Shown one piece after another: positions 45,533-54,798 of a DNA stretch of 64,000 nt. This DNA is from Yinghuangia elevatio. GTDB lineage: Bacteria > Actinomycetota > Actinomycetes > Streptomycetales > Streptomycetaceae. Made by a program: the position numbers and the translations under genes. Below the pieces are notes generated by a model. It saw nothing but the letters and a program-made list of their open reading frames with translations. It was not told the origin of the DNA and did no database searches. The stretch covers positions 62,001-126,000 of the forward strand of contig NZ_JBEZFP010000006.1 in NCBI RefSeq assembly GCF_040649515.1. Direction: 5' to 3'. How positions within the stretch are numbered: the first letter of the stretch is position 1; each line of letters begins with the position of its first letter.

Positions 45533-45568
45533 CGCGGGCCCGGACGACGAGGGTCGTCCGGGCCCGCG
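45533..45568. terminator. Hairpin after gap
   Basis: Perfect 15-bp arms CGCGGGCCCGGACGA and TCGTCCGGGCCCGCG around a 6-base loop, 184 bases after the gap stop and upstream of pgk. Confidence 0.75.
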
Positions 45569-45639
45569 ACAGGTCGCACGTCACGAAGCGCCCTTGCCGG
45601 GCGGGCGTGCCGGGTGCCGCTGTACACACCGCTCGGGTC

Positions 45640-45763
45640 GGCGTGCGCAGAGCTGCGCGCCCGGTGGTTGCGTACCGAGAGCGGCGCGCTCAGAGCCGCG
45701 TACTCGGAGCAGGGTGCTCAGACTCAGCGCAGCGTGCTCAGAGCCGCTTGCTCAGAGCTGCGC
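45640..45763. repeat. Degenerate GTGCTCAGAGCCGC repeats at the gap 3' end
   Basis: Copies of GTGCTCAGAGCCGC and variants begin near 45685, 45714, 45734 and 45748, with a palindromic GCGCAG-AG-CTGCGC at 45645-45658. The last copy covers the gap stop codon. Function unknown. Confidence 0.55.
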
Positions 45764-46756
45764 GCCGACGTACTTGACCAGGTCGACGAGGCGGTTCGAG
45801 TAGCCCCACTCGTTGTCGTACCAGCCGACGATCTTGACCTGCTTGCCCTGCGCCATCGTCAGGCCCGAGTCGAAGGTGCACGACGACGGGTCGGTGACGA
45901 TGTCGGAGGAGACGATCTCGTCCTCGGTGTAGGTGAGGATGCCCTTGAGCTCGCCCTGCGCGGCCTTCTGGAACGCGGCGTTGACCTCGTCCCGGGTGAC
46001 CTCGCGCTCGAGCTCGACGACCAGGTCGGTGACCGAGCCGGTGGGGACCGGGACGCGCATCGCGATGCCGTCGAGCTTGCCGCTCAGCTCCGGCAGGACC
46101 AGCGCGGTTGCCTTGGCGGCGCCCGTCGAGGTCGGGATGATGTTGGTCGCGGCGGCGCGCGCACGGCGCAGGTCGCTGTGCGGGAAGTCCAGGATGACCT
46201 GGTCGTTGGTGTACGCGTGGACCGTGGTCATGAGGCCCTTGGCGACACCGAAGTTCTCCAGCAGCACCTTCGCCATCGGCGCGACGCAGTTGGTCGTGCA
46301 GGAGGCGTTGGACAGCACGGTGTGCTTCGCGGCGTCGTACTTCTCGTGGTTGACGCCCATGACGATCGTGATGTCCTCGCCCTTGGCGGGCGCGGAGATG
46401 ATGACCTTCTTGGCGCCGGCCTCGACGTGCTTGACGGCGTCGGAGGCGTTGGTGAAGCGGCCGGTCGACTCGATGACGATGTCGGCGCCCAGCTCGCCCC
46501 ACGGCAGCGCCGCCGGGTCGCGCTCGGCCAGCGTCTTGAAGGTCTTGCCGCCGACGGTGATCGAGTCGTCGGTGTGCGTGACCTCGTGGCCGAGGCGGCC
46601 CAGGATGCTGTCGTACTTCAGCAGGTGGACCAGCGTGGCGTTGTCGGTCAGGTCGTTGACGCCGACGATCTCCACGTCGGCGCCGGAGGCCAGAACCGCG
46701 CGGAAGAAGTTGCGGCCGATGCGGCCAAACCCGTTGATGCCTACTCGGATCGTCAC
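45752..46756 (-). CDS. gap: Glyceraldehyde-3-phosphate dehydrogenase, type I
   Basis: Oxidises and phosphorylates glyceraldehyde 3-phosphate with NAD+. The 334-residue protein has the dinucleotide motif GINGFGRIGRN at the N-terminus and the catalytic SNASCTTNCVAP near residue 150. The GTG at 46756 is preceded by GAGGAG 8 bases upstream; a longer frame upstream is not conserved. Likely the first gene of the gap region, separate from pgk. Confidence 0.97.
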   Translation of the reverse strand: MTIRVGINGFGRIGRNFFRAVLASGADVEIVGVNDLTDNATLVHLLKYDSILGRLGHEVTHTDDSITVGGKTFKTLAERDPAALPWGELGADIVIESTGRFTNASDAVKHVEAGAKKVIISAPAKGEDITIVMGVNHEKYDAAKHTVLSNASCTTNCVAPMAKVLLENFGVAKGLMTTVHAYTNDQVILDFPHSDLRRARAAATNIIPTSTGAAKATALVLPELSGKLDGIAMRVPVPTGSVTDLVVELEREVTRDEVNAAFQKAAQGELKGILTYTEDEIVSSDIVTDPSSCTFDSGLTMAQGKQVKIVGWYDNEWGYSNRLVDLVKYVGAQL

Positions 46757-46929
46757 GAACCGATCTCCTCTTGATGCGCCGGAGGGATGCCCTGATGTCT
46801 TTTTTCCCGGCAGACGGGTTGGAATCGTCAAGCCGAGACCAAGTCCGACCCTATCGCGAGGTCCGTCCCGGTCGTGACGCAGGCATCCGCGGACACGGGA
46901 CGCGCACGCGCGGTGCGGACACGCAGCGG

Positions 46930-46965
46930 GGCCCGGTGGCGGGTGCATCCGCCACCGGGCCCCGA
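46930..46965. terminator. Hairpin after the Gly/Tyr-rich membrane protein gene
   Basis: Perfect 15-bp arms GGGGCCCGGTGGCGG and CCGCCACCGGGCCCC around GTGCAT, 20 bases after the stop and 174 bases before the gap start. Confidence 0.85.
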
Positions 46966-46984
46966 GTGCGATCCGGGTGCTCGG

Positions 46985-47584
46985 TCAGGAACGGTCGCCC
47001 ACGACCTTGGCGACGACTCCGGACAGCACGACGCCGATGCCGAACATCACGCCGTTGCCGTCCTCCTCCATGGCGTTCTTCCACGCCTCGGTGACGTCGA
47101 ACTTGTCGATGACCTCGGACACGTCCACGTGGTACAGGTCGGAGACCATCATGGCGATGCCGAAGTACTGGGCCAGGTAGACCGCCGCGCCGGTGAGGAC
47201 CAGGGCCAGGACCGGAAGGGCCGCGTGCCGCCCGCCGAACTTGCCCACCGCGCCGCCGATCGCGATGCCGATGATGATCGCCATCCAGCCGTAGAAGCTG
47301 TCGTCGGACTCGGAGATCATGAAGGCGTAGATGCCGCCGCCGACCAGGGCGACCGCGAGCCCGATGCCGAGCGCGGCACCGATGCGCGGCGGACGTCCGC
47401 CGCCGTACGGGCCGTAGCCGCCGGGGCCGCCGCCGTACGGACCGGGCTGCTGACCGTAGGGACCCGGCTGTCCGTACGGACCGGGCTGCTGACCGTACGG
47501 ACCTTGCTGGCCGTAGGGGTCGGGCTGACCGTAGGGGCCTTGTTGCGGCGCCCCGTAGTTGCCGGGGCCGTTGTATCCACTCAC
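46985..47584 (-). CDS. Membrane protein with Gly/Pro/Gln/Tyr-rich N-terminus
   Basis: The 199-residue product starts with about 65 residues built of GPYGQ-like repeats, a low-complexity disordered tail, then has about four hydrophobic helices (GAALGIGLAVALVGGGIYAF, MAIIIGIAIGGAVG, LPVLALVLTGAAVYLAQYFGIAMMV, GVMFGIGVVLSGVVAKVVG). No catalytic motif is seen. Proteins of this architecture are common in streptomycetes and of unknown role. The ATG at 47584 is used. Confidence 0.75.
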   Translation of the reverse strand: MSGYNGPGNYGAPQQGPYGQPDPYGQQGPYGQQPGPYGQPGPYGQQPGPYGGGPGGYGPYGGGRPPRIGAALGIGLAVALVGGGIYAFMISESDDSFYGWMAIIIGIAIGGAVGKFGGRHAALPVLALVLTGAAVYLAQYFGIAMMVSDLYHVDVSEVIDKFDVTEAWKNAMEEDGNGVMFGIGVVLSGVVAKVVGDRS

Positions 47585-47722
47585 GAGTTTTCGTCTCCCA
47601 GGGACGCGTGCCGGACGACGAGGCTAGCGGCCCCCGCTCGGGCCGGGCAGGCCCGCAAGCACCCGCAACCGGACAATGACCGAATTGTCGGCAATTTCGA
47701 GGGAGTTCCCGCACCTCGCGAC

Positions 47723-47758
47723 GGGTGGCCCCGGCGGACGGTTCCGCCGGGGCCACCC
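47723..47758. terminator. Hairpin after the carboxypeptidase gene
   Basis: Arms GGGTGGCCCCGGCGG and CCGCCGGGGCCACCC (15 bp perfect) around a 6-base loop, 100 bases after the stop. Confidence 0.8.
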
Positions 47759-47857
47759 TGGGTCGTTGTGCGCTGCGCCGTTCTTCGTCGGCCGTCGTCT
47801 CCCGGCCGTTGTCTCCCGGCCGTCGTCCGTCAGCCGATTCGGGTCAGCCGATTCGGG

Positions 47858-50800
47858 TCAGCCGAGCAGGTGGTGGATCGCCCGCGTGAGCACCGCGTTC
47901 TTCTCGGCCTGCGTCGGCAACTGCTCGAGGCCGAAGCCGAAGAGCATGGTGTCCTCGGTGGCCACCACCGAGTTCCCGAACACCGAGTTCGTGTGCAGGA
48001 ACGCCGCCGGCGAGTGGTCGCCGGGAGGTGCCCCGGCCAGCGTCCACGGCCCGAGGCCCGCCTCGAAGCCCTCGGACTCCAGCACGCCGCCGGCCGTGAC
48101 GATCTTCGTGTCGTCGACGAAGACGCCGGTGCCGCCCGCGCTCGGGTCGGTGACGTAGCTGAAGGAGACCTCGATCTGCTTGCCCGCGTACGGGGACAGG
48201 TCGAAGGCCACCGACTGCCAGCCGCCCGAGTTCGCCGTGAACGCGTTCCACGCACCGCTGGTGCCGGACGGTGTGCACGGGTTCGTGAGCGTCAGGTAGT
48301 GCGCGAGGAACGGGTGGTCCTTCAGGTAGAACCCGGCCTCGCACTCCGCCGGCGCGGCCTGCGAGCTGCGGCCGTTGAGGTCCGGCAGCGTCGTCCAGTC
48401 GTCCTGGCCCACGGTGTGCGCCTCGACGATGACGTTGTCGTAGCCCTCCTCGACGTCCCACGACATCTGCGCCGTGAGCTTGGCCGCGTCGGCCGCCGTG
48501 ACCCCGGTCAGGTCGATCGTGCGCGTCAGGCGCATGTACACGTCGTCCTGGTGCGGGCCCGCGACGTACTTCACGCCCTCGTACGGGGTGAACGGGCCGG
48601 ACGGCACGCCCGCGTACTCCGCGGCCGCGTAGCTGGTGAACTGCGGGAACTGTGCCGGGGGCAGCACCGTGCTGGTGGTGAGGAAGCCGCCCGCCTCGTT
48701 GATCGGGTTGCTCGCGGCGCCCGGCAGGCCGACGTTCACCCCGGCCAGCGGCGGCTGGGTGCCGACGACGCCGTTGACGCCGTTGACCGAACCGCGGTCG
48801 TAGGCGCCGAGGTAGTACTGCGTGAAGTCGTCCGACAGGATCTCGCAGTCGTCGCGGTAGCTCGTGGTGATGCGGCACGGCGTCTGCGGTTCGCCCTTGA
48901 GGCCGTAGTAGATGCCGCCGCCGTTCACACCGCGCAGCGGACCGTAGTACGCCGACGTCTCACCGGAGTAGAGGAGCTTGCCGCCCTCGTTGAGGTAGTC
49001 GCGCACCTCCATGGTGAGCTGGAACGCCCGGTCGGCCACCTGCGCGTCGGGCACCAGCTGGGTGCTGCCGACGGGCACGAACTCGTCCGCGGCGTCCTGC
49101 GTCAGCCGGTTGTCGCCCAGGTACCAGACCACCGCCTTGAAGTGGCCGAGCACGCCGAGCGCGTCGGGCACGCCCTGCTGGTCGACGTCCCACAGCGCCG
49201 GCTTGGAGCCGGCGGCGCGTACCGCGTCCAGGTACTCGTTCGCGTACTTGGGCGCGTTGGTGCCGGGCGGGTAGGTCGGGTTGACGCCCTTGTAGTCCTC
49301 GTTGGCGATCACGAGGACGTCGGCGCCCTGCTCGATGCCGGTCGCGACCTTGTAGGTGAAGTGCTCGGACTCGACCTTGCCCTTGCCGGGCTTCTTGGCC
49401 GTGTACCAGACCTCGACGCTGTCGCCGGGTTTGCTGTTGTCGACGGATCCCCGGTACTGGCGGTACCAGGCCTTGCCGTCCTCGGTGCCGTACTTCTCGC
49501 CGCCGTCCCAGCGCTGCACGCCGTCGGTCTTGGTCTTGCCGCCGTTGACCTTGTAGTTGATCTTGACGTCGGACAGCTTCTGCTTCGCGTCGACGGCGAC
49601 CGGCTGCTCGTCGCCCTTCTCCGCGTACGACGTGTCGAACTTGTGGATCGCCAGGTCGGGCGCGGTCCAGCCGATCGACGACACCGGCTCGTCCGGCTGC
49701 GGCGCCGACTTGGCGACGGACAGCGCGAACGGGATGTTGTTGACGAACTCGCGCTGGATCAGCGTCTCGTCGTCCGGGAACGTGAAGATGCTCTCGCACG
49801 CGTCCGGTTCCCACGCGTCGTTCGGGTCCCAGTTGGACGCGGTCTCACACGTGGACATCTCGGGCGTGAACGCGATGCCCTCGTGCACGACGTCGACGAA
49901 GCCGTCGGTCTCGCCGTTGGTCGTGTAGAGCGCCGCACCGAGCTGCGACTCGAAGCCCGGGATCGCGGGGGTGTTGTGGTCGCCCGCAAGCGCCTTCGCG
50001 ATGTTGTCGTCCGGGCTCGGGGTGGAGACCTGCCAGCCCACGCCGTACAGCAGCAGCTGCGCGGCGGAGTGGTAGTTCACCACGAAGCGCGGGTCGATCT
50101 TCGCCATCAGCGCGTCGATGGCCTTCGTCTCCGGCTCGGAGCCGGGACCCGGGCCGCGGTACGTCTCGTTGAACGGGTCGGGCGACGAACCCTCGTTGTC
50201 GTAGCCCCACTTGTACGGGAAGTTGCGGTTCGGGTCGACGCCGTCGGCGCTGGTGATCACGCCGTTGCCGTCGTTGTCGCGCAGGGTCTTGCGCCACTGG
50301 CGCTGCTCGGGCTGCCAGGTCCACTCGTAGCCGTCCGGGTTCGAGGAGAGCACGAACCACAGCTCGGTCGAGTTGACGATCTTCTTGATCTCCTGGTCGC
50401 CGTTCTTGTACCCGTCGACGTAGTAGTGCAGGAGCCGGCGGTTCATCTCCGGCGTGATCCACTCGCGGGCGTGCTGGTTGGACATGTACACGACGGGCGG
50501 CTTGTCGCCGTCCCGCTTGGTCTTGGCGTCCTTGCTCACCTTGATGGCGAGGATGTCCTGGCCGAGCGTCGTCTTGCCGATGGACACCAGCTTGGTGATG
50601 CCCGGGTTGGCCTGGGATACCTCCAGCAGTTCGGCCGCGAGGCCGTCCTCGCCGGCGTACCGCTTGTAGACGCCCTCTGCCGCGGTGGCCGACCTGGCGC
50701 CGGCCGCGGACTGGCCGCCGCGGACCTGGACGTTGACACCGGCCTTGGTGAGCTTCGCCGCCTCGGCCTCGGACAGCACCAGCTCGGCGGCCACCTTGCC

Positions 50801-51085
50801 GTCCGCGGTGGCGTTCATGGGCGTCTCGGTGCGGTCGATGCCCAGAGCGAAGACCTTCTCGGCGTCCTTGGCCTCGAACGTCGCCAGGTACGCCTTCTTC
50901 CCGGCCTCACCGGACTGCGGCAGCTTGACGTCCGCGACCTTGGTGACGATCGGGAAGGAGGAGTCGGCCTCTTCCGCCGCCTGTGCCCCCGGCATCGCCG
51001 ACATTGTGCCGACGACCAACGAGATGGCGGCGAGCCCGATTCCGGCGATGCGCGTAGACCTGAGGGAACCCTTTGTGCGTCTCAC
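47858..51085 (-). CDS. Secreted M14-family zinc carboxypeptidase
   Basis: The 1075-residue product has a Sec signal peptide (about 1-36, ending SAMPGAQA), an N-terminal propeptide-like region, and an M14 peptidase domain with HAREWITPE (zinc His about 205, Glu 208), the third ligand His in FVVNYHSA (about 339), and the general-base Glu in AFTPEMS (about 409). The long C-terminal part adds beta-rich domains and an immune-inhibitor-A-like segment with several Cys. It is an extracellular peptidase, likely for nutrient acquisition. It stands alone. Confidence 0.93.
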   Translation of the reverse strand: MRRTKGSLRSTRIAGIGLAAISLVVGTMSAMPGAQAAEEADSSFPIVTKVADVKLPQSGEAGKKAYLATFEAKDAEKVFALGIDRTETPMNATADGKVAAELVLSEAEAAKLTKAGVNVQVRGGQSAAGARSATAAEGVYKRYAGEDGLAAELLEVSQANPGITKLVSIGKTTLGQDILAIKVSKDAKTKRDGDKPPVVYMSNQHAREWITPEMNRRLLHYYVDGYKNGDQEIKKIVNSTELWFVLSSNPDGYEWTWQPEQRQWRKTLRDNDGNGVITSADGVDPNRNFPYKWGYDNEGSSPDPFNETYRGPGPGSEPETKAIDALMAKIDPRFVVNYHSAAQLLLYGVGWQVSTPSPDDNIAKALAGDHNTPAIPGFESQLGAALYTTNGETDGFVDVVHEGIAFTPEMSTCETASNWDPNDAWEPDACESIFTFPDDETLIQREFVNNIPFALSVAKSAPQPDEPVSSIGWTAPDLAIHKFDTSYAEKGDEQPVAVDAKQKLSDVKINYKVNGGKTKTDGVQRWDGGEKYGTEDGKAWYRQYRGSVDNSKPGDSVEVWYTAKKPGKGKVESEHFTYKVATGIEQGADVLVIANEDYKGVNPTYPPGTNAPKYANEYLDAVRAAGSKPALWDVDQQGVPDALGVLGHFKAVVWYLGDNRLTQDAADEFVPVGSTQLVPDAQVADRAFQLTMEVRDYLNEGGKLLYSGETSAYYGPLRGVNGGGIYYGLKGEPQTPCRITTSYRDDCEILSDDFTQYYLGAYDRGSVNGVNGVVGTQPPLAGVNVGLPGAASNPINEAGGFLTTSTVLPPAQFPQFTSYAAAEYAGVPSGPFTPYEGVKYVAGPHQDDVYMRLTRTIDLTGVTAADAAKLTAQMSWDVEEGYDNVIVEAHTVGQDDWTTLPDLNGRSSQAAPAECEAGFYLKDHPFLAHYLTLTNPCTPSGTSGAWNAFTANSGGWQSVAFDLSPYAGKQIEVSFSYVTDPSAGGTGVFVDDTKIVTAGGVLESEGFEAGLGPWTLAGAPPGDHSPAAFLHTNSVFGNSVVATEDTMLFGFGLEQLPTQAEKNAVLTRAIHHLLG

Positions 51086-51393
51086 TCAACCCCCTGATGT
51101 GAGTGGGCAGGCGCGTGGGGATGGAGCGCGGCGGGCCCCGTCGCCCAACCCCCTTGTTCCCGGGGGCTATTGGTGGCGCCGGAGACCCGCCGTGCTACAC
51201 GCGTTTCGCATGGTACGGGAATCCCTATCCCGGACAAGGCGAAACGGGAAACCGCTGGACGGTCATCAGTGTCCGTATAACGATCAGTTGGCGGAACGGC
51301 CGGGGGCGCCGCCCGCGCGGGATGCGAACCGGCGTACGACCGCCCGCCGGCGCGCCGCCCGCCCGGCCCCGCTCCGGCGGCCGAAGCGGCAGG
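51086..51393. other. Upstream region of the carboxypeptidase gene
   Basis: A 308-base gap that holds the minus-strand promoter region. A nested hairpin GTTTCGC...GCGAAAC with inner CGGGA/TCCCG lies at 51203-51245, about 120-160 bases upstream of the ATG, and a TTATAC-like -10 candidate lies further upstream on that strand. No gene is seen. Confidence 0.4.
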
Positions 51394-52650
51394 TCAGAAC
51401 CAGTCGGGGCACCAAGGAGCCCTGGCGGTCCGGAACATCACCTCGGCGACCGCCAGCGAGCCGGGCACCAGTTCGGTGATCGCGCCCGCGTCGCCGAGCC
51501 GGACCGCCGAATTGCCGCCCAGATACAGCGCGCCGAGTGCGCCAACGCCGAGGCGCAGCTGTGCGGGCTCGTCCGTCGCCGCGCAGACCGCCCCGGACGG
51601 ACCGCTCTCCAGCTTGAACCGGCCCGACCCGTACCCCAGTTCGTCGTCCACCTCGATCACCAGGGAACCGGCCACCTCGTAGGTGCGCGCGGCCAGCGCC
51701 GCCGGCACGTCCAGGATCCGCACCCACACGAAATCGCGGGCGCTGTCCCAGGTCACCGCGCGCGGGTCGGTGAACCGCAGCGGCAGCGGGTCGTCGCCGG
51801 CCCGCTCCCCCGCGCTGATCCGCACCACGTAGTCCACCTGCGTCGCGAAGTCCCACAGCGCCGCCTCGGCCGCGCGCGTGGCGGCGATCACCTGGTCGGC
51901 GTGCAGCGTGGCCTTCGGCAGGAAGTCCTCCCAGACCTCGTCGATGCGGTACGCGAGGTACCCGACCGGCGCCCCGGACGGGTCCCGGTACACGGCGTAG
52001 AAGCGGTTCTCGGCGCCGCGCCCGCCCGGGCGCTTGCGTACCCCGGTGTAGAGGGGCCACCACAACGACTGCCGGGTGATCGCCCCTGGGGTCAGCGCCC
52101 GGAACGCCTCGTGGATCTCCGGCCCCAGCTCCAGCATCGCGTCCGGGGTGACGATCTCGACGCGGCCGCCCGCCTCGCGACGAGACAGTTCCGCGTCGCT
52201 CAGCCGGGTGCGCGACAGGTCGATCCGGTACGTCGAGATGTCGGTCGCCGCTCCGAACCCGAAGCGGCCGTAGATGTTGTACTCGGCCGCGATCAGGATC
52301 CCGAGCGCCTCGCCGCGCGCCGCCGACGCGTCCAGGTCGTGGCGCATCATGCGGGTCAGCAGCCCGCGGCGGCGGTGGGTCGCGGTCACCGTCACGTTGG
52401 TGATCGCGCTCATCGGCACGTACGCCCCGCCCGGCACCGTGATCGCGCCGCCCCAGCTGCGGAACGTGCCGACCATGGCGTCACCGTCGAACGCCGCCTG
52501 GGTGCGGTCCAGGTCCACGACGTCGCGCAGATGCTCGGCCCACTGGTCGCGGACCTCCTTGGTGTGGTCCGGGACCCGCAGGAACCCCACGTCCAGGGCC
52601 ACGCCCCACTGGCTCAGCTCGTCCTCGGTGATCGTGCGGATCTCCACCAT
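51394..52650 (-). CDS. Eis-like GNAT N-acetyltransferase
   Basis: The 418-residue product matches the Eis family: an N-terminal GNAT domain with VTVTATHRRRGLLTRMM (acetyl-CoA loop), AAEYNIYGRFGFG with the Tyr used as general acid, a second GNAT-like part, and a C-terminal sterol-carrier-like domain ending PDWF whose terminal carboxylate is part of the active site in Eis. Eis acetylates aminoglycosides or polyamines at several positions. The ATG at 52650 follows GGAGAGG. It may share no operon. Confidence 0.9.
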   Translation of the reverse strand: MVEIRTITEDELSQWGVALDVGFLRVPDHTKEVRDQWAEHLRDVVDLDRTQAAFDGDAMVGTFRSWGGAITVPGGAYVPMSAITNVTVTATHRRRGLLTRMMRHDLDASAARGEALGILIAAEYNIYGRFGFGAATDISTYRIDLSRTRLSDAELSRREAGGRVEIVTPDAMLELGPEIHEAFRALTPGAITRQSLWWPLYTGVRKRPGGRGAENRFYAVYRDPSGAPVGYLAYRIDEVWEDFLPKATLHADQVIAATRAAEAALWDFATQVDYVVRISAGERAGDDPLPLRFTDPRAVTWDSARDFVWVRILDVPAALAARTYEVAGSLVIEVDDELGYGSGRFKLESGPSGAVCAATDEPAQLRLGVGALGALYLGGNSAVRLGDAGAITELVPGSLAVAEVMFRTARAPWCPDWF

Positions 52651-52704
52651 GGTCCTCTCCCGCGGTCCGAACGGCGTGCGCGCAGCGTGAGGCACACGGG
52701 CACG

Positions 52705-52743
52705 AAAAAGCCGACCGGGTCAACGTATTGCCGTCCGGTCGGC
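52705..52743 (-). terminator. U-tract terminator after whiA
   Basis: On the minus strand GCCGACCGG and CCGGTCGGC (9 bp, 16-base loop) are followed by TTTTT, a true intrinsic terminator 70 bases after the whiA stop. It is the only hairpin in the window with a clear T-run. Confidence 0.9.
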
Positions 52744-52812
52744 CATTTCGACTGATTTATCCCGTGGCCGCGACGAGCGGCCGCCGAGCGTGGCTGCTGC
52801 GACGAGCGGCCG

Positions 52813-53793
52813 CTACGACACGAGCATGTCCGCGGTGAGGTTCGCGTCCGTACCGGGCAGTCCCATGTCGCCCGCCCGCTTGTCGGCCATCGCCAGCAGG
52901 CGGCGGATGCGGCCGGCCACCGCGTCCTTCGTCAGCGGCGGGTCGGCCAGGCCGCCCAACTCCTCCAGCGACGCCTGCTTGTGCTCCAGCCGGAGCTTGC
53001 CGGCCGCGGCGAGGTGCTCGGGAACCTCGTCGCCCAGGATCTCCAGGGCCCGCTGCACACGTGCCCCCGCGGCCACCGCCGCACGGGCCGAACGCCGCAG
53101 GTTCGCGTCGTCGAAGTTCGCCAGCCGGTTCGCCGTCGCCCGCACCTCGCGGCGCATGCGGCGCTCCTCCCACGCGAGCACGCTCTCGTGCGCGCCCAGA
53201 CGCGTCAGAAGCGCCCCGATCGCGTCGCCGTCGCGCACCACGACCCGGTCCACGCCCCGCACTTCGCGGGCCTTCGCGGAGATGCCGAGCCGCCGGGCCG
53301 CGCCGACCAGGGCGAGCGCCGCCTCGGAACCGGGGCAGGTCACCTCCAGCGCCGACGAACGCCCGGGCTCGGTCAACGAGCCGTGGGCCAGGAACGCGCC
53401 GCGCCACGCGGCCTCCGCGTCGCAGGTCGCACCGGAGACCACCTGCGGGGGAAGCCCGCGCACCGGGCGCCCGCGTGCGTCGAGCAGGCCCGTCTGCCGG
53501 GCCAGTTGGTCGCCGTCCTTGGCGACGCGCACGACATACCTGCTGGTACGCCGCAGACCGCCCGCCGCCACGACCACAAGGTCGGACTGGTGGCCGTACA
53601 CCTCGAGGATGTCCTTGCGCACACGCCGCGCGGCGGCACCTGTGTCAAGCTCCGCCTCGACGACGATCCGTCCGCCCACCAGGTGCAGGCCCCCCGAGAA
53701 ACGCAAAAGGGCCGAGACCTCCGCCTTGCGACAGCACGACCGCGTCACCGGGAGCCGACTGAGCTCGTCTTTAACTGCTGCCGTCATCGCCAT
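52813..53793 (-). CDS. whiA: Sporulation regulator WhiA
   Basis: WhiA acts with WhiB to control sporulation septation in aerial hyphae. The 326-residue protein has the two LAGLIDADG-homing-endonuclease-like lobes (without the catalytic residues) and a C-terminal helix-turn-helix (LTKDAVAGRIRRLLAMADKRA). The ATG at 53793 follows AAGGA with 7 bases. It overlaps the 3' end of yvcK by 10 bases and ends at a U-tract terminator, closing the rapZ-yvcK-whiA unit. Confidence 0.96.
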   Translation of the reverse strand: MAMTAAVKDELSRLPVTRSCCRKAEVSALLRFSGGLHLVGGRIVVEAELDTGAAARRVRKDILEVYGHQSDLVVVAAGGLRRTSRYVVRVAKDGDQLARQTGLLDARGRPVRGLPPQVVSGATCDAEAAWRGAFLAHGSLTEPGRSSALEVTCPGSEAALALVGAARRLGISAKAREVRGVDRVVVRDGDAIGALLTRLGAHESVLAWEERRMRREVRATANRLANFDDANLRRSARAAVAAGARVQRALEILGDEVPEHLAAAGKLRLEHKQASLEELGGLADPPLTKDAVAGRIRRLLAMADKRAGDMGLPGTDANLTADMLVS

Positions 53794-54791
53794 GGCGCGA
53801 TCCTTTCACGATCAACGAAGATCCGGCCGTAGGCGGCGGCCAGGCGACCCGGATCGTGTCGCGGGGTGCCGTCGCCGACGGCGACCGGGGTGAGCAGCAC
53901 CTGCCCGCCGAGGCCGGCCGCGGCCTTCGCCAGCCCGTCCACGTCGTCGACCAGGTCGCTGTCGCCCAGCACCAGGTCGAAGGTCAGTGCGGGGGCGTGC
54001 TCGGCGAGCACCTCCAAGTGCCGCTCGGGCGAGAACCCGTCCGTCTCGCCGGGCTGCGGCGCCAAATTGAGGGCGAGCACCTTGCGGGCCTTCGTCTCGA
54101 CGAGCGCCGCGGCCAGTTCGGGCACCAGCAGGTGCGGCAGAACGCTGGTGAACCACGAACCCGGGCCCACCACAACCCAGTCCGCCTCGCGCACCGCGGC
54201 CACCGCCTCGGAGACGGCCGGCGGATCCTGCGGCTGCAGGCGTATCCCGAGCACCTCGCCGGGCGTCTTGGCCAGCGCGTGCTGGCCGCGCACGGTCGTC
54301 ACCGCCGACGGCGCGCTGCGCTCGTGGCCGCGTACGTCCGCCTCGATGTGCAGCGGCACCGCCGACATCGGCAGCACCGTGCCGTGCGCCCCCAGCAGGC
54401 GGCCCATCCACTGCAAGGCCTCCACCGGGTCGTCGTCCAGCAGTTCCCACAGCGCGACCAGCAGCAGGTTGCCCACCGCGTGGCCGTTGAGCTCGCCCTC
54501 GCAGCGGAAGCGGTGCTGGATCACCCGGCTCCACGTGTTGCCCCACTCGTCGTCCCCGCACAGCGCGGCCAACGCCATGCGCAGGTCGCCGGGCGGCAGT
54601 ACGCCGAGGTCGCGCCGCAACCGGCCGCTCGACCCCCCGTCGTCGGCGACGGTCACGACCGCGGTGAGGTCGTCGGTGAGCCTGCGCAGCGCGGACAGCG
54701 ACGCGAACAGCCCGTGGCCGCCGCCCAGTGCGACGACCTTGGGACCGGTGTGCCGGGCGTACTGGTAACCGTTGCTCGCCAGATCGTTCAC
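53784..54791 (-). CDS. yvcK: YvcK/GlmR-family gluconeogenesis factor
   Basis: Binds UDP-GlcNAc and is needed for growth on gluconeogenic carbon and cell-wall precursor supply. The 335-residue protein shows VVALGGGHGLFASLSALRR at the start, VADDGGSSGRLRRDLGVLPPGDLR near residue 50 and VVVGPGSWFTSVLP near residue 205. The GTG at 54791 gives a length close to homologues; no strong ribosome site precedes it, so coupling to rapZ is likely. Its stop overlaps whiA. Confidence 0.93.
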   Translation of the reverse strand: MNDLASNGYQYARHTGPKVVALGGGHGLFASLSALRRLTDDLTAVVTVADDGGSSGRLRRDLGVLPPGDLRMALAALCGDDEWGNTWSRVIQHRFRCEGELNGHAVGNLLLVALWELLDDDPVEALQWMGRLLGAHGTVLPMSAVPLHIEADVRGHERSAPSAVTTVRGQHALAKTPGEVLGIRLQPQDPPAVSEAVAAVREADWVVVGPGSWFTSVLPHLLVPELAAALVETKARKVLALNLAPQPGETDGFSPERHLEVLAEHAPALTFDLVLGDSDLVDDVDGLAKAAAGLGGQVLLTPVAVGDGTPRHDPGRLAAAYGRIFVDRERIAPWR

Positions 54792-54798
54792 GCGGGCA

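Noticed and set aside
46874..51097. A very long open frame (over 1400 codons) on the plus strand opposite the carboxypeptidase gene.
   Set aside because: It is antisense to a clearly conserved gene, has Arg/Val/Leu/Asp-rich translation typical of GC-bias shadows and no domain.
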